Made by a program: the position numbers and the translations under genes. This document shows positions 45,191 through 55,933 of a stretch of DNA of 64,000 nucleotides, piece by piece; positions within the stretch are counted from its first letter, which is position 1; each line of letters begins with the position of its first letter. The stretch is from Dendrocalamus latiflorus. Lineage: Eukaryota; Streptophyta; Magnoliopsida; Poales; Poaceae. The DNA lies in the NCBI GenBank assembly GCA_017311315.1, contig CM029650.1, positions 21,919,374 to 21,983,373 on the forward strand, written 5' to 3'. The notes below the pieces were generated by a model that was not told where the DNA came from, made no database searches, and worked only from the letters and a program-made list of their open reading frames with translations.

Positions 45191-46500
45191 TGGGGTGTTT
45201 TACGAGATATTAGTGCAGGCGGCCATCGCGCAGGACAACCAGGACGCGGCACTTGTCCACCACATCGACCGGCCAGGCGATTGGCGGGAGCCCATCTTCA
45301 ATTTCTTGCAAGGCATCACCGAGCCGGAGGACCCCGTCGAGCTTCGGCGTTTGCAGCACCGCGCAAGGTCCTTCCAGGTGTTCGAAGGGATACTCTACAA
45401 GAGAGGGGTTTGCGCACCGCTTCTGCGCTGCCTCTCGACTAAGGGGGGCAAGGAGCTCCTCGCGGAGATCCACGCGGGCGCGTGCGGATCCCACCTGGCA
45501 CCGAGGTCACTGGTCGGCAAGGCGTTCAGGCAAGGCTCTACTGGCCAACTGCCATCACCGACGCCCAGGACCTCGTCCGTCGGTGCCAAGGGTGCCAGTG
45601 GATGGCGCGCATCATCCGCATGCCTCCGATGAGCCTCAACCCCATTCTTCCGTGTGGCCGCTGGCGCGCTGGGCCGTCGACATAGTAGGACCACTTGCCC
45701 GGGCTCCAGGGGACCTCCGGTTCGTGGTAGTCGCGCTGGAGTATTTCTCCAGATGGCCGGAAGCGGTCGCCCTGGCTAAAGTAACTTCCGCGGCCATACA
45801 GCGCTTCCTCTGGCAAAACATCATATGTCGCTTCGGCGTGCCCCGGGAGCTCACGGTTGACAATGGCCTGCAGTTCGACGCCACCCTCTTCAAAGACTAT
45901 TGTGACAGCATGGGCATCACCCTCCGATTCGCCTCGGTAGGGCACCCCCAGTCCAACGGGGCGGTCGAACAGGCGAATGGCGCCATCTCCGCTGCCATCA
46001 AAAAGCGCCTGGTCGAGTTGCCGAAGGGCAAGTGGCCAAGCGAGCTTCACAGCGTTCTTTGGTCGCTTCGCACAACGGTAACGCGGTCGACGGGATTCAC
46101 GCCGTTCAAGCTCCTTTTCGGCGACGAAGTAGTGATGCCCGAGGAAATCAAGGCCGGCTCGCGGAGGGTCCTCGTCCAAGCACCCGAGGAGGAGCGCCGT
46201 GTGTCCTTGGACCTCCTCGACGGGCTACGGGCAGATGCAGCCCACCATGTCGAGAAGTATGCGCGACAGACAATGCGTACTCGGGACCGCTCTATATGCC
46301 TGCGGGGATTCAAGCCGGGGGATCTCATTCTGAGAGTGGCGCTCCAGGCGGAGACCGCTGGCAAGCTAGAGTCCAAGTGGGAGGGCCCGTACATCGTGAT
46401 GGAGGCATTGCCGAAGGGGGCGTACCGCCTCGCCACGCTCGAAGGACAAGCCCTCCGGCACACATGGAATGCGGACAGGTTGCGGCGATACTACGCCTAG
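45191..46500 (+). pseudogene. integrase of the Tat element, split over three frames
   Basis: Sense reading starts directly after 45190 in a different frame (FYEILVQAAIAQDNQDAALV; ILYKRGVCAPLLRCL; zinc region EIHAGACGSH). It changes frame near 45530 (LYWPTAITDAQDLVRRCQGC) and again near 45650 (WAVDIVGPLARAPGDLRFVV; TVDNGLQFDATLF; GHPQSNGAVEQANGAI). The last frame runs to TAG 46498-46500 with the C-terminal region (FKPGDLILRVALQAETAGKL; WNADRLRRYYA). The catalytic core itself is open. With the shift at 45188 this makes three frameshifts, so no integrase can be made as read. Confidence 0.85.
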
Positions 46501-46599
46501 AAGTGGGATGGCAAGTGTAGCGCCACCAGCCACTTGTTATACGATGCTCGCCCGCGCAAACGGGAGTTCAATAAAGATTGCTGTTCCCAGAGCATTATC

Positions 46600-47990
46600 T
46601 GTCCACGCTGCGAAGAACAGAGTCTACGGACTCTAAATAAGACGTAGCGTCGAGCTCAGCTTCCGCACGCAAGAGTCTGCGGACTATAAATAAGACGTAG
46701 CGTTGAGCTTAGCTTCCGCACGCACCAGTCTACGGACTCTAAATAAGACGTAGTGTCGAGCTCAGCTTCCGCACGCGAGAGTCTGCGGACTATAAATAAG
46801 ACGTAGCGTTGAGCTTAGCTGCCGCACGCACCAGTCTACGAACTCTAAATAAGACGTAGCGTCGAGCTCAGCTTCCGCACGCGAGAGTCTACGGACTATA
46901 AATAAGACGTAGCGTTGAGCTTAGCTGCCGCACGCACCAGTCTACGGACTCTAAATAAGACGCAACGGGGGGACGCCCTCGCGCGCACCAGTCTACGGAC
47001 TCTAAATGAAGTCGTAGCGTCGAGGTTCGCCTCCGCACGCGCCAGTCCACGGACTCTAAATAAGACGTAGTGTCGAGGTCCGCCTCCGCACGCGCGAGTC
47101 TACGGACTATAAAGAAAGTCGTAGCGTCGAGGTTCGCCTCCGCACGCACCAGTCCACGGACTCTAAATAAGACGTAGCGTCGAGGTCCGCCTCCGCACGC
47201 GCGAGTCTACGGACTCTAAATGAAGTCGTAGCGTCGAGGTTCGCCTCCGCACGCGCCAGTCCACGGACTCTAAATAAGACGTAGCGTCGAGGTCCGCCTC
47301 CGCACGCGCGAGTCTACCGACTATAAAGAAAGTCGTAGCGTCGAGGTTCGCCTCCGCACGCGCCAGTCCACGGACTCTAAATAAGACGTAGCGTCGAGGT
47401 CCGCCTCCGCACGCGCGAGTCTACGGACTATAAAGAAAGTCGTAGCGTCGAGGTTCGCCTCCGCACGCGCCAGTCCACGGACTCTAAATAAGACGTAGCG
47501 TCGAGGTCCACCTCCGCACGCGTGAGTCTACGGACTATAAAGAAAGTCGTAGCGTCGAGGTTCGCCTCCGCACGCGCCAGTCCACGGACTCTAAATAAGA
47601 CGTAGCGTCGAGGTCCGCCTCCGCACGCGCGAGTCTACGGACTATAAAGAAAGTCGTAGCGTCGAGGTTCGCCTCCGCACGCGCCAGTCCACGGACTCTA
47701 AATAAGACGTAGCGTCGAGGTCCGCCTCCGCACACGCGAGTCTACGGACTATAAAGCAAGTCGTAGCGTCGAGGTTCGCCTCTGCACGCGCCAGTCCACG
47801 GACTATAAATAAGACGCGGATGTTCTCCCTGCGCACTCTACGGAGTCTAAACAAGATGCGAACTCCGCGCAGGCCAGGGACTTCGTCCCTGGGCATACTA
47901 TGCAGAGTATAAATAAGACGCGGATGTCCTCCCTGCGCGCTCTACGGAGTATAAACAAGATGCGGAGATCTTCCCTTCGCGTTCGGCGGC
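46600..47990. repeat. satellite downstream of pol: 51-56-bp subunits in a 107-bp higher-order repeat
   Basis: Units of the form GAGTCTACGGACTATAAAG + GTCGTAGCGTCGAGGTTCGC + CTCCGCACGCGC alternate with GTCCACGGACTCTAAATAAG-type units. GAGTCTACGG recurs at about 47417, 47524 and 47631, a 107-bp period. The left part (to about 46950) is more diverged (GAGCTCAGCTTCCGCACGC). From 47808 a related unit with GCGGATGTTCTCCCTGCGC follows. Short minus-strand ORFs here are repeat shadows. Confidence 0.9.
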
Positions 47991-48089
47991 AGGTAACACC
48001 AAGAATAAGGTACTGCTTGGTTTCCTTGTAAAAACATAGGGGTTACATGGTTACAAACATGAGAAGCAGTACACCATCCCCCGCCCTAC

Positions 48090-51055
48090 CCGATTAACCG
48101 CTCAGTCTTGGCGCGGTGCGGACGAACCCGTGCCGTCGTCGCCGTGACGCTGAAGGACTCCTTCGAGCCAGCGGAGGAGGTCCCCCTCCCCATGCAGCGT
48201 CTGCTGCACGGCGACCCTCGCTGCATCTTCCCCGAAGCGGCCCAAGATCCGATGATGGAAGTTCTGCAGGCTAGGCCCGATGGAGCGAATGGCGTCCGAC
48301 ATAACCTCTGGTCGGTCGGGAGGATCCAGTTGAGGATTCGCCAGCTCATGGGTATGTCTACACCCACGAGTGTGGAGCAGGGCAAGGGCGAAGCACGCAC
48401 CAAGATAGCCGCAGTGCTCGCCAAACGTTCGGGCGCCCCGAAGAGCAACGCCTGCCCCTCCTCGATCAACCCGAGCGTCTCCAACAGGGCCTCCGGCCCG
48501 TGCGTAGTGTCCGGCACTCTGACGCATAGATCTCGGAGGGCCTGGTTCAGAGACTCCATGGCCCGCCACGCCGACGTGGACGCATTTTCCAAGACGCGGC
48601 TATTCCCTGCAGTAGACTCCACCAGCTGGGCGTTCTCCCCTTCTAGGACGGCGATCTGCTACAGGAAGGCGACGCGCTCCTCAGCCGTGGCGCATTTGGC
48701 TTCCGTGGCCTCGAGTTGTGCGGCCGCCATGGCGCCCTCCAGTACGCGAAGTTCTTCATCCTTCGCTGCGAGAGCATTGCTTGCTTCACGAAGGCTGGCT
48801 TCCAGAGCCCTCCGCTCCCGAACACGGGCCTCGTCAAAGGACCGGCTGAGGGCAAGCGTCTGGCAAAAACAACAAGTCAGCAGGCGCCCAACAGTACCTT
48901 ACAAGTTGAAGCGCACATGTTTACCCTCATCTCGGAGGCCTGCAGTGCGAGCGCTAGCAGTTCCCCCTCGCAGGACGACAACATCTCCCGGTCAAGGTCA
49001 TTGTCGGCACGCTCGGCGGCTGCGGTGAGGACGCGAAGTATCTCCAGGCGAGGGAGGAAGTCCGAGCGAACGAGCCCCGGCCCCAACGCGCCAGGATTTA
49101 CCGAGGCCGCGGCCACGTCAACAGCAACGGACACCTGCGGGGCACCCTGCACAAGGCTTTGGACTTCGCACATACCTCCGTTGCTCAATCCTTCGCCACG
49201 TCCGGGAGACTTCGTCTCGCCTGATGCTGACAGAATGAGCGAGCAAATCGGAGAGAGTCTCGCGAAGTCGCGTGAAGAAAGGGACTCACGCCTACCTCCT
49301 GCGCCTCTCGTTGCGGTAGGAAGTGGCGCTGGTTCGACTGCCAAGTGGGGGGCGGGCGCCTCGGTGGTCGGCGAGGAGGTCTTCTCGGCCGCGCCAGACG
49401 CCGCAATCCCGCGACAAGGCCCCGCATTGGCATATCGACCCCTCACTGGCGGCGGGGACTGAGTCCGAGGGCGTTTCGCCGGCGGCGGCACAAGCGATTC
49501 TTCCGCGGCAACACCAGCGGCGGTTCCCGTCGCCCCCACGGTTCCCTCCGTAGGGGGCGCGCCCTCGTCGGCCATGGCGGTTGATAGCGCACCATCAACC
49601 GTGGTTTTCTCGCCGGGAACGGTGCTCTCCCCCGGGTTGGCGAGTTCTAGCTCAACGATGGCCGCGAGCACGGGTTCGTTGGCGTCGGCAGAGGGTGCCG
49701 GGGGAGTCGAGGCGGCGCGCTCCTCCGAAGCAGTGTGGCCGGGCCCACCGGCGGGCGCACGTTCTGTCTCAGCTGTGCTAACCGCCGAGGGGCCTGTTGG
49801 GTCGCATACGGCAGCCGGGGAACGAGCTCGGCGTCGCGAAGATAACACCCCCGCAGGGCTATCACCGTCCTGAGCGCCCGGCGTCCCGGCGGGAAGCTCC
49901 CCCGGCACCGCGCGCTCGGGCACAGCAATGCCCAGAGCCTCGCAGGTGCGATTTACCCGCCCTTGCTTAGCCGCCTTGACTGCGGCCTCGCGAGCCTGGT
50001 GCTCCTTAAGCGTGTACGGGCCGAGGAGCGCCGCAACCGCACGCTCCGCATCTCCTAGCCGAGCCACTGCGCAGAGATCGCGTCAGTCAGGCGGGGACCA
50101 AACAAATACAATGGCGCGCGTAAAACGTGCTGGGCGACTTACAAGGAGCGGAAGGCGGAAGCAGGCGAGATACGGATGGGATGAACTCGTCCTCGCGGGG
50201 GCCGTCCTGTCCAACGTACTTTCCCCCGGAGGAGAGTGGCGCCACCCCATACATTGTGAACTCCTCGGCTAGGTCGCGCATGCTCATTCGACGGGCGACA
50301 CCGACAAGACTCTGTAGCTTTACCGTGTCGCCAATCTCCGCCTTCAGACTCGGCGTACTGTTAAACGAGATCGGCCCACCTCGGCATTGCATTCCGCTCT
50401 TGTCGGTCACGGTGTAGTAGAACCACTGCCGAGTCCAGCCGGACTCCCATTGCCTCGGCGAGGCTGGCGCGGGGAACAACGTCGCGCATGATGCCCGGAG
50501 TACGAAGTCCACACTGCCAAAGTTGGACACCGCCCCGTCAACCTTTTTGGGTCGGCAGCGTGCGTCGTGCAGTGTGGCGAATAAGCTCGCGCTGGGACGC
50601 CCCCCTCTGTCTCGCATCGCCCACGTGAAGACAGCTAGGCGGAGTATGGCGTGGGGCGTCAGTTGGGCTAGCTCCAACTTGTAGGCCCGCAGGACTTCGC
50701 CCATGAACAATGTGGAGGGCATTCGAAGGCCGGCATCGAAGAACGCGACAAAAACAATCGCCTCCATTGCCCGGGGCTTCGGCTCCGTCTCGTCCCGACG
50801 GGGTAGGCGAGCCCCGTTGCGATCTGCGATCTTCCTCTCCTCCACGAGTCGCTGCAGCGTCCCTTCGGTCACGCGGCTCCTCCCCAACACACGGCAACAG
50901 CAGCCTCCCGCGTGCTCCATGGCGTCCCACCACTTGTTGGCACGCGAGCTCCCCCGCGGCACCAGCTCGTACTCCCTGGAAGGATAGGACACCTCGCCCT
51001 GGCTAGGCAAGGAACCGCTGCAGGGATGGTGGGTGGCGTCGTCATGGCTAGCCAT
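48090..51055 (-). pseudogene. antisense accessory gene of the Tat element, copy A (Transposase_28/PF04195-like), spliced
   Basis: Function unknown; Pfam calls the family 'putative gypsy type transposon'. ATG at 51055 (MASHDD). Exon 1 (51055-50143) has the conserved core VFVAFFDAGLRMP, LELAQLTPHAILRLAVF and FGSVDFVLRASC, and ends at GTAAGT. Exon 2 begins at 50066 after CTGCGCAG (LLGPYTLKEHQAREA, then a long Pro/Ala/Glu linker with a KRPR basic patch near 49466). A possible further intron lies at about 49200-49300. The last exon starts at 48859 with a coiled coil, followed by a C-terminal domain (GCRHTHELANPQLDPP). It has a TAG inside the coiled coil near 48650 and frame changes, so this copy is broken at its 3' end while exon 1 is intact. 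Its sense runs against gag-pol. Confidence 0.75.
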
Positions 51056-51394
51056 CGCTCTTCGCGACCAGGGAGAAAGAAGCAGGCAAAGGAGCAACTG
51101 GCGTTACAATTGGCACGGGCGGAAGCAAAGCGGCAGATCAAAAGACAAACAAAAAAAGAGAGAAAACAATAAACGGTGCCTCTACCTCAACACTGGCACC
51201 TTATAAAGGCCGCTCGCCTTTCATGTGGCTCAAAGCGCAGACAGATCAAACTTGCAGCGATTCAACTGCCCGCGACTCGGAAAGAAGAACCGCCGGGGCT
51301 TAGGGGGCCGTGCCCAGTAGGTGACCAAACAGCGCACAACGCCTCCACGCCTTCAACACGCATCCAACTTCCCTGGGGAAGGGGCGAACGGCCG

Positions 51395-52650
51395 CGGTCA
51401 CGCAACCGCTCACCTCCCACGACGGACCAGTCGTGAGTCGCCGCGTGTCCCACTCGCAGGATGGCAGACTGCACGGCGCGACAGCCTGACCTCTGCCAGG
51501 CCAGGCGTCGGCGTGATTCCAGCCGCCATTAAAAGCGCACTACCAGACTGTAAGGTCACAACAGCTCTGAAGCGCAACAATATTGGCGCCAAGCTCCAAT
51601 CTTAGCGCAGGGACAGAGCGCGCGTGCCCCGGCTTCGACTTAGGCGCCAGCCTCCACTGCCACCTGTTCGGAGGGTGGGCGACGGAGCGCGCGCGTCGGC
51701 TTTGACTTAGGCGCCAGCCTCCGCTGCCACCCGTTCGAAGGGTAGGGGACGGAACGCGCGCGCGTCTACTTCAAGCTAGGCGCCAGCCTCCGCTGCCACC
51801 CGTTCGAGGGGTAGGGGACAGAGCGCGCGCGCGTCTACTTCGAGCTAGGCGCCAGCCTCCGCTGCCACTCGTTCGAAGGGTAGGGACGGAGCGCGCGCGC
51901 CTCGGCTTCGACTTAAGGCGCCAGCCTCCGCTGCGACCCGTTCGAAGGGTAGGGGACGGAGTGCGCGCGCCTCGGCTTCGACTTAGGCGCCAGCCTCCGC
52001 TGCCACCCGTTCGAAGGGTAGGAGACGGAACGCGCGCGCCTCGGCTTGGACCTAGGCGCCAGCCTCCGCTGCCACCCGTTCGAAGGGTAGGGGACGGAGC
52101 ACGCGCGCCTCGGCTTCGAGCTAGGCGCCAGCCTCCGCTGCCACCCGTTCGAAGGGTAGGGACGGAGCGTGCGCGCCTCGTCTTCGACTTAGGCGCCAGC
52201 CTCCGCTGCCACCCGTTCGAAGGGTAGGGGACGGAGCGCGCGCGCCTCGGCTTCGACTTAGGCGCCAGCCTCTGCTGCCACCTGTTCGGAGGGTGGGCGA
52301 CGGAGCGCGCGCGTCGGCTTCGACTTCGGCGCCAGCCTCCGCTGCCACCCGTTCGAATGGTAGGGGACGGAGCGCGCGCGTCTACTTCGAGCTAGGGGCC
52401 AGCCTCCGCTGCCACCCGTTTGAAGGGTAGGGGACGGAGCGCGCGCTCGTCTACTTCGAGCTAGGCGCCAGCCTCCGCTGCCACCCGTTCGAAGGGTAGG
52501 GGATGGAGCGCGCGCTCCTCGGCTTCGACATAGGCGCGTGTACTTCAACTAGGCACCTTCCATCCCAGACCTTGGGCTCCCCAACCACAAGCTTGAAATT
52601 CACAGGCCGCTGGGGACGGAGGGGGCCAAAGGACCCGGCGACATGGCTAA
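51395..52650 (+). repeat. outer-element 3' region, first copy (direct repeat of 62303-63559)
   Basis: The single-copy start (CGGTCACGCAACCGCTCACC) through the minisatellite to CCGGCGACATGGCT aligns with 62303-63559 at roughly 2-3% difference in the unique part, by eye. It is not followed by a plus-strand LTR; instead it runs into an inverted LTR at 52652. Confidence 0.85.
51609..52545. repeat. GC-rich 60-bp minisatellite of the outer element, first copy
   Basis: About 15 units of GGCGCCAGCCTCCGCTGCCA + CCCGTTCGAAGGGTAGGGGA + CGGAGCGCGCGCGCC + a variable TCGGCTTCGACTTA or TCTACTTCGAGCTA segment. The CCCGTTCGAAGGG core is a palindrome. Proline/arginine ORFs here are shadows of the period. Confidence 0.95.
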
Positions 52651-52651
52651 C

Positions 52652-52898
52652 TGTTGTGGCTACAGGCCAAATAGAGAGAGATGGTAGTGGAGAGTGATGG
52701 AGATGAGTGAGAATGGCTCGCCCCCTCCCCATGACCTGTATTCATACATATATACACATGAGGAGTGCTTTTACAGTTATACCCTTACATCTGGTTATCC
52801 CCTCTGGGGGCACTTATGTCATTACACATGGTCCATTCTGGGCCTTATAACCTCCTACCAGGCCTGCTGGGTTTAGGTGGGGGCCACCCCTACGACAG
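52652..52898 (-). repeat. LTR of a second, inverted Tat element (its 3' LTR)
   Basis: On the minus strand it starts TGTCGTAGGGGTGGCCCCCA and ends GGCCTGTAGCCACAACA, alignable throughout with the outer LTRs but clearly diverged. Before its 5' end (to the right on the plus strand) lies CTTCACCATGAGAGGCTCC, the same sequence that precedes the outer 3' LTR, so this is a 3' LTR. No primer site lies on its other side. Confidence 0.88.
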
Positions 52899-53030
52899 GA
52901 GCCTCTCATGGTGAAGGGCTTCACGGGGCCGAAGCTATGCCGCCGAGTCCTTTGGCCCCCTCCGTCCCCGCAGCCTGTGAACATTTCCAAACTTGACCCG
53001 GGGCTGCGCTGTAGCCGAAGCAGACGCATA

Positions 53031-53290
53031 GGCTCCGGCCCTCACCCTTCGAACGGATGGCAGCGGAGCTGGCGCCTAGCCGAAGTAGACGCGCGCGCTC
53101 CGTCTCGTACCCCTCGAACGGGTGGCAGCGGAGCGGGCGTCGAGCCGAGGTAGACGCGCGCGCTCCGTCCCCTACCCTTCGACCGGGTGGCAGCGGAGCT
53201 GGTGCCTAGCCGACGTAGACACGCGCGCTCCGTCCCCTACCCCTCGAACGGGTGGCAGCGGAGCTGGCGCCTGATCGAAGTGGACGCGCG
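53031..53290. repeat. GC-rich 60-bp minisatellite of the inverted element, first block
   Basis: Four units (GGCGCCTAGCCGAAGTAGAC + GCGCGCGCTCCGTCCCCTAC + CCCTCGAACGGGTGGCAGCGGAGCT), inverted relative to 51609-52545. Confidence 0.93.
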
Positions 53291-54245
53291 CCATGGGCGT
53301 TGCACTGGTACAGGTAAGCGTGGAGGGTCCCTGAGCCGCCGCGTGAGCCTTAAGCGATAAGGGACGTGCTGCAACGCTCGCTCTTCCGGCCGTCCACGTG
53401 GTGAAGCGTGCTTGGCGCGGTGCGGGCCTTGAGGCGTCGTGACCATTAATGTAACGACGGACTCCCGGCATTTGGACTTCTATCGATTGGACTTCCGCCG
53501 GTTGGCTTGCCTGCTGCTGGGGTATATATACGGCGCTGGTGTGGCGTTGTTCCTGCATGTATTTGGGTAGAAACTGCTCCCCTAAAATGGGCACCTTTCG
53601 TGCATCAGCATTCCCTAGCGCCGTTGAGCGGCTTGGGGAATGTTGATGTACAGATGGTGGTCCATTTTTCTTGGGAGCTTGGTCAGCGTCAGTGATCGGC
53701 GGCCAGCCGCGCGTGCTGCCTTCGCGCTGCGTTTCCGCATACGATGGCAAGGTTTGCCCTGTTCTCCTTAGCAGACCTACCTACAGCCGGTGTTCCTTAT
53801 GGAACCCGCCCGCATCACTCTGAGAAAATGGTGATGCACTGTAGGTGGCCTATTAAGGAGAACAAGGCAGACTTTGCGAGACATGACCCTCGCTTTTGCC
53901 GCTCATGCGCGCGGGTCCGTTTCTCGAAGGCAGGGTCCAGGCCGAAGCCGCGGCCAAGCTGTTGTGGCGATCGAGAAGATGGCTTTCTGCGCACGCGCCG
54001 CGCTCTCGTATGAAGATGGCAAGGTTTGCCCTGTTCTCCTTAGCAGACCTACCTACAGCCGGTGTTCCTTATGGAGCCCGCCCGCATCGCTTTGAAAAAA
54101 TACTGATGCACTGTAGGTGGCCTGTTAAGGAGAACGAGGCAGACTTTGCGGCTTGTCGTTGTTCCCCGGCGCGGGGCCAAGACGGGCGGCCAAGTACCTT
54201 AGCTAGAGCGAGGACCAGCCGGTATCAAGGTGCCAACATCGACGC
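53291..54245. other. unique insert inside the minisatellite, with a 137-bp direct duplication
   Basis: Non-satellite DNA. A segment starting ATGGCAAGGTTTGCCCTGTT occurs at 53743-53878 and again at 54016-54152 (offset 273 bp) with few changes. Short frames exist, none recognised. It contains ATTTGGGTAGAAACTGCTCC and GCATTCCCTAGCGCCGTTGA single-copy words. Origin unknown. Confidence 0.6.
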
Positions 54246-55350
54246 AGCGGGAATGGCGCCAAGTCGGGGTATACGCGCGCGCTCCGTCCCCTACCCTTCG
54301 AACGGGTGGCAGCGGAGCTGGCGCCTAGCCGAAGTAGACACGCACGCTGTGTCCCCTACCCCTCGAACGGGTGGCAGCGGAGCAGACGCCTGGCCGAAGT
54401 AGACGCGCGCGCTCCGTCCCCGACCCCTCGAACGGGTGGCAGCGGAGCTGGCGCCTGGCCGAAGTAGACGCGCACGCTCCGTCCCCTACCCCTCGAACGG
54501 GTGGCAGCGGAGCTGGCGCCTCGCCGACGTAGACGCGCGCGCTCCGTCCCCTACCCCTCGAATGGGTGGCAGCGGAGCTGGCGCCTGGCCGAAGGAGACG
54601 CGCGCGCTCCGTCCCCGACCCCTCGAACGGGTGGCAGCGGAGCTGGCGCCTGGCCGAAGTAGACGCGTGCGCTCCGTCCTTGACCCCTCGAACGGGTGGC
54701 AGCGGAGCTGGCCCCTGACCGAAGTAGACGCGCGTGCTCCGTCCCCTACCCCTCGAACGGGTGGCAGCGGAGCTGGCGCCTCGCCGAAGTAGACGCGCGT
54801 GCTCCGTCCCCTACCCCTCGAACGGGTGGCAGCGGAGCTGGCGCCTGGCCGAAGTAGACGCGCGCGCTCCGTCCCCGACCCCTCGAACGGGTGGCAGCGG
54901 AGCTGGCGCCTCGCCGAAGTAGATGCGCGCGCTCCGTCCCCGACTCCTCGAAACGGTGGCAGCGGAGCTGGCGCCTAGCCGAAGTAGACGCGCGCGCTCC
55001 GTCCCCGACCCCTCGAACGGGTGGCAACGGAGCTGGCCCCTCGCCGAAGTAGACGCGCGCGCTCCGTCCCCGACCTCTCGAACGGGTGCCAGCGGAGCTG
55101 GCGCCTCGCCGAAGTAGACGCGCGCGCTCCGTCCCCTATCCCTCGAACGGGTGGCAGCGGAGCTGGCACCTAGCCGAAGTAGACGCGCGCGCTCCGTCCC
55201 CGACCCCTCGAACGGGTGGCAGCGGACCTGGAGCCTAGCCGAAGTAGACGTGCGCGCTCCGTCCCCTACCCCTCGAACGGGTGGCAGCGGAGCTGGCGCC
55301 TAGCCGAAGTAGACGCGCGCGCTCCGTCCCCCACCCTTCGAACGGGTGGC
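54246..55350. repeat. GC-rich 60-bp minisatellite of the inverted element, second block
   Basis: About 18 units of the same inverted type, highly uniform (TCGAACGGGTGGCAGCGGAG; CTGGCGCCTCGCCGAAGTAG). Confidence 0.95.
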
Positions 55351-55933
55351 GAAGCTGGCGCCCTCGCCTCGCGAACACCGCCACGCGTGCGGTGACTTGA
55401 GTCTCGCGATGCGGTCTTGCGCTGTAAAGGTTCCTGGAATCACGTCGGCCCCTGGTCTGCCAGGGTTAGGTTCCCGTACCGTGCAACTCGGCTTGACGCG
55501 CACAGGGCACGTGGCGGCTTATGACTGGTGCGCGGCGGGATGTGGACTGTTGCGTGCTCGCGGCCGCTCGCCTCTTCCCTAGGCAAGGGGGACACGGGGC
55601 GGGCAATGAATGGCGCAGCGCCGAAGCTGTTGTGATCCCCTGGCCCATCTGTGCGCCTTTAATAGCGGCTAGGTAGCATCGTGCTGTGACGGCCTTTGGC
55701 GCTTGTGGTCGTGGCCTTCCAGTCTTTGGGTTTGGGGCATTGCGCTGGACGGGCGCTTGTACGACTGCGGTCGCGTCCCGTACGAGGACCGTCGCGACGC
55801 TTCGGTATTGGGGCGAGGTGGCTTGAAGTAGCCCCCGCGACCATGCGCCCGAAGTTGTACGCCCCTTCTTGCTTACACCGCCTTCCATACTCGCGTAATA
55901 TTCTTTGCCGCTAGCCTCCTTCCCGGAGAAGCA
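55351..55933. other. spacer before accessory gene copy B
   Basis: Corresponds in place to 51056-51608 of the outer element (inverted). Shared wording such as ACGTGGCGGCTTATGACTGG and CCTTTAATAGCGGCTAGGTA marks the presumed promoter side of the accessory gene. No gene seen. Confidence 0.4.

Noticed and set aside
46600..47990. CRISPR-like array of regular repeats
   Set aside because: The whole unit is repeated without unique spacers; this is a satellite in a eukaryotic retroelement.
51961..55169. Many Arg/Pro/Ala-rich ORFs on both strands
   Set aside because: They repeat with the GC-rich minisatellite and have no independent start or domain.
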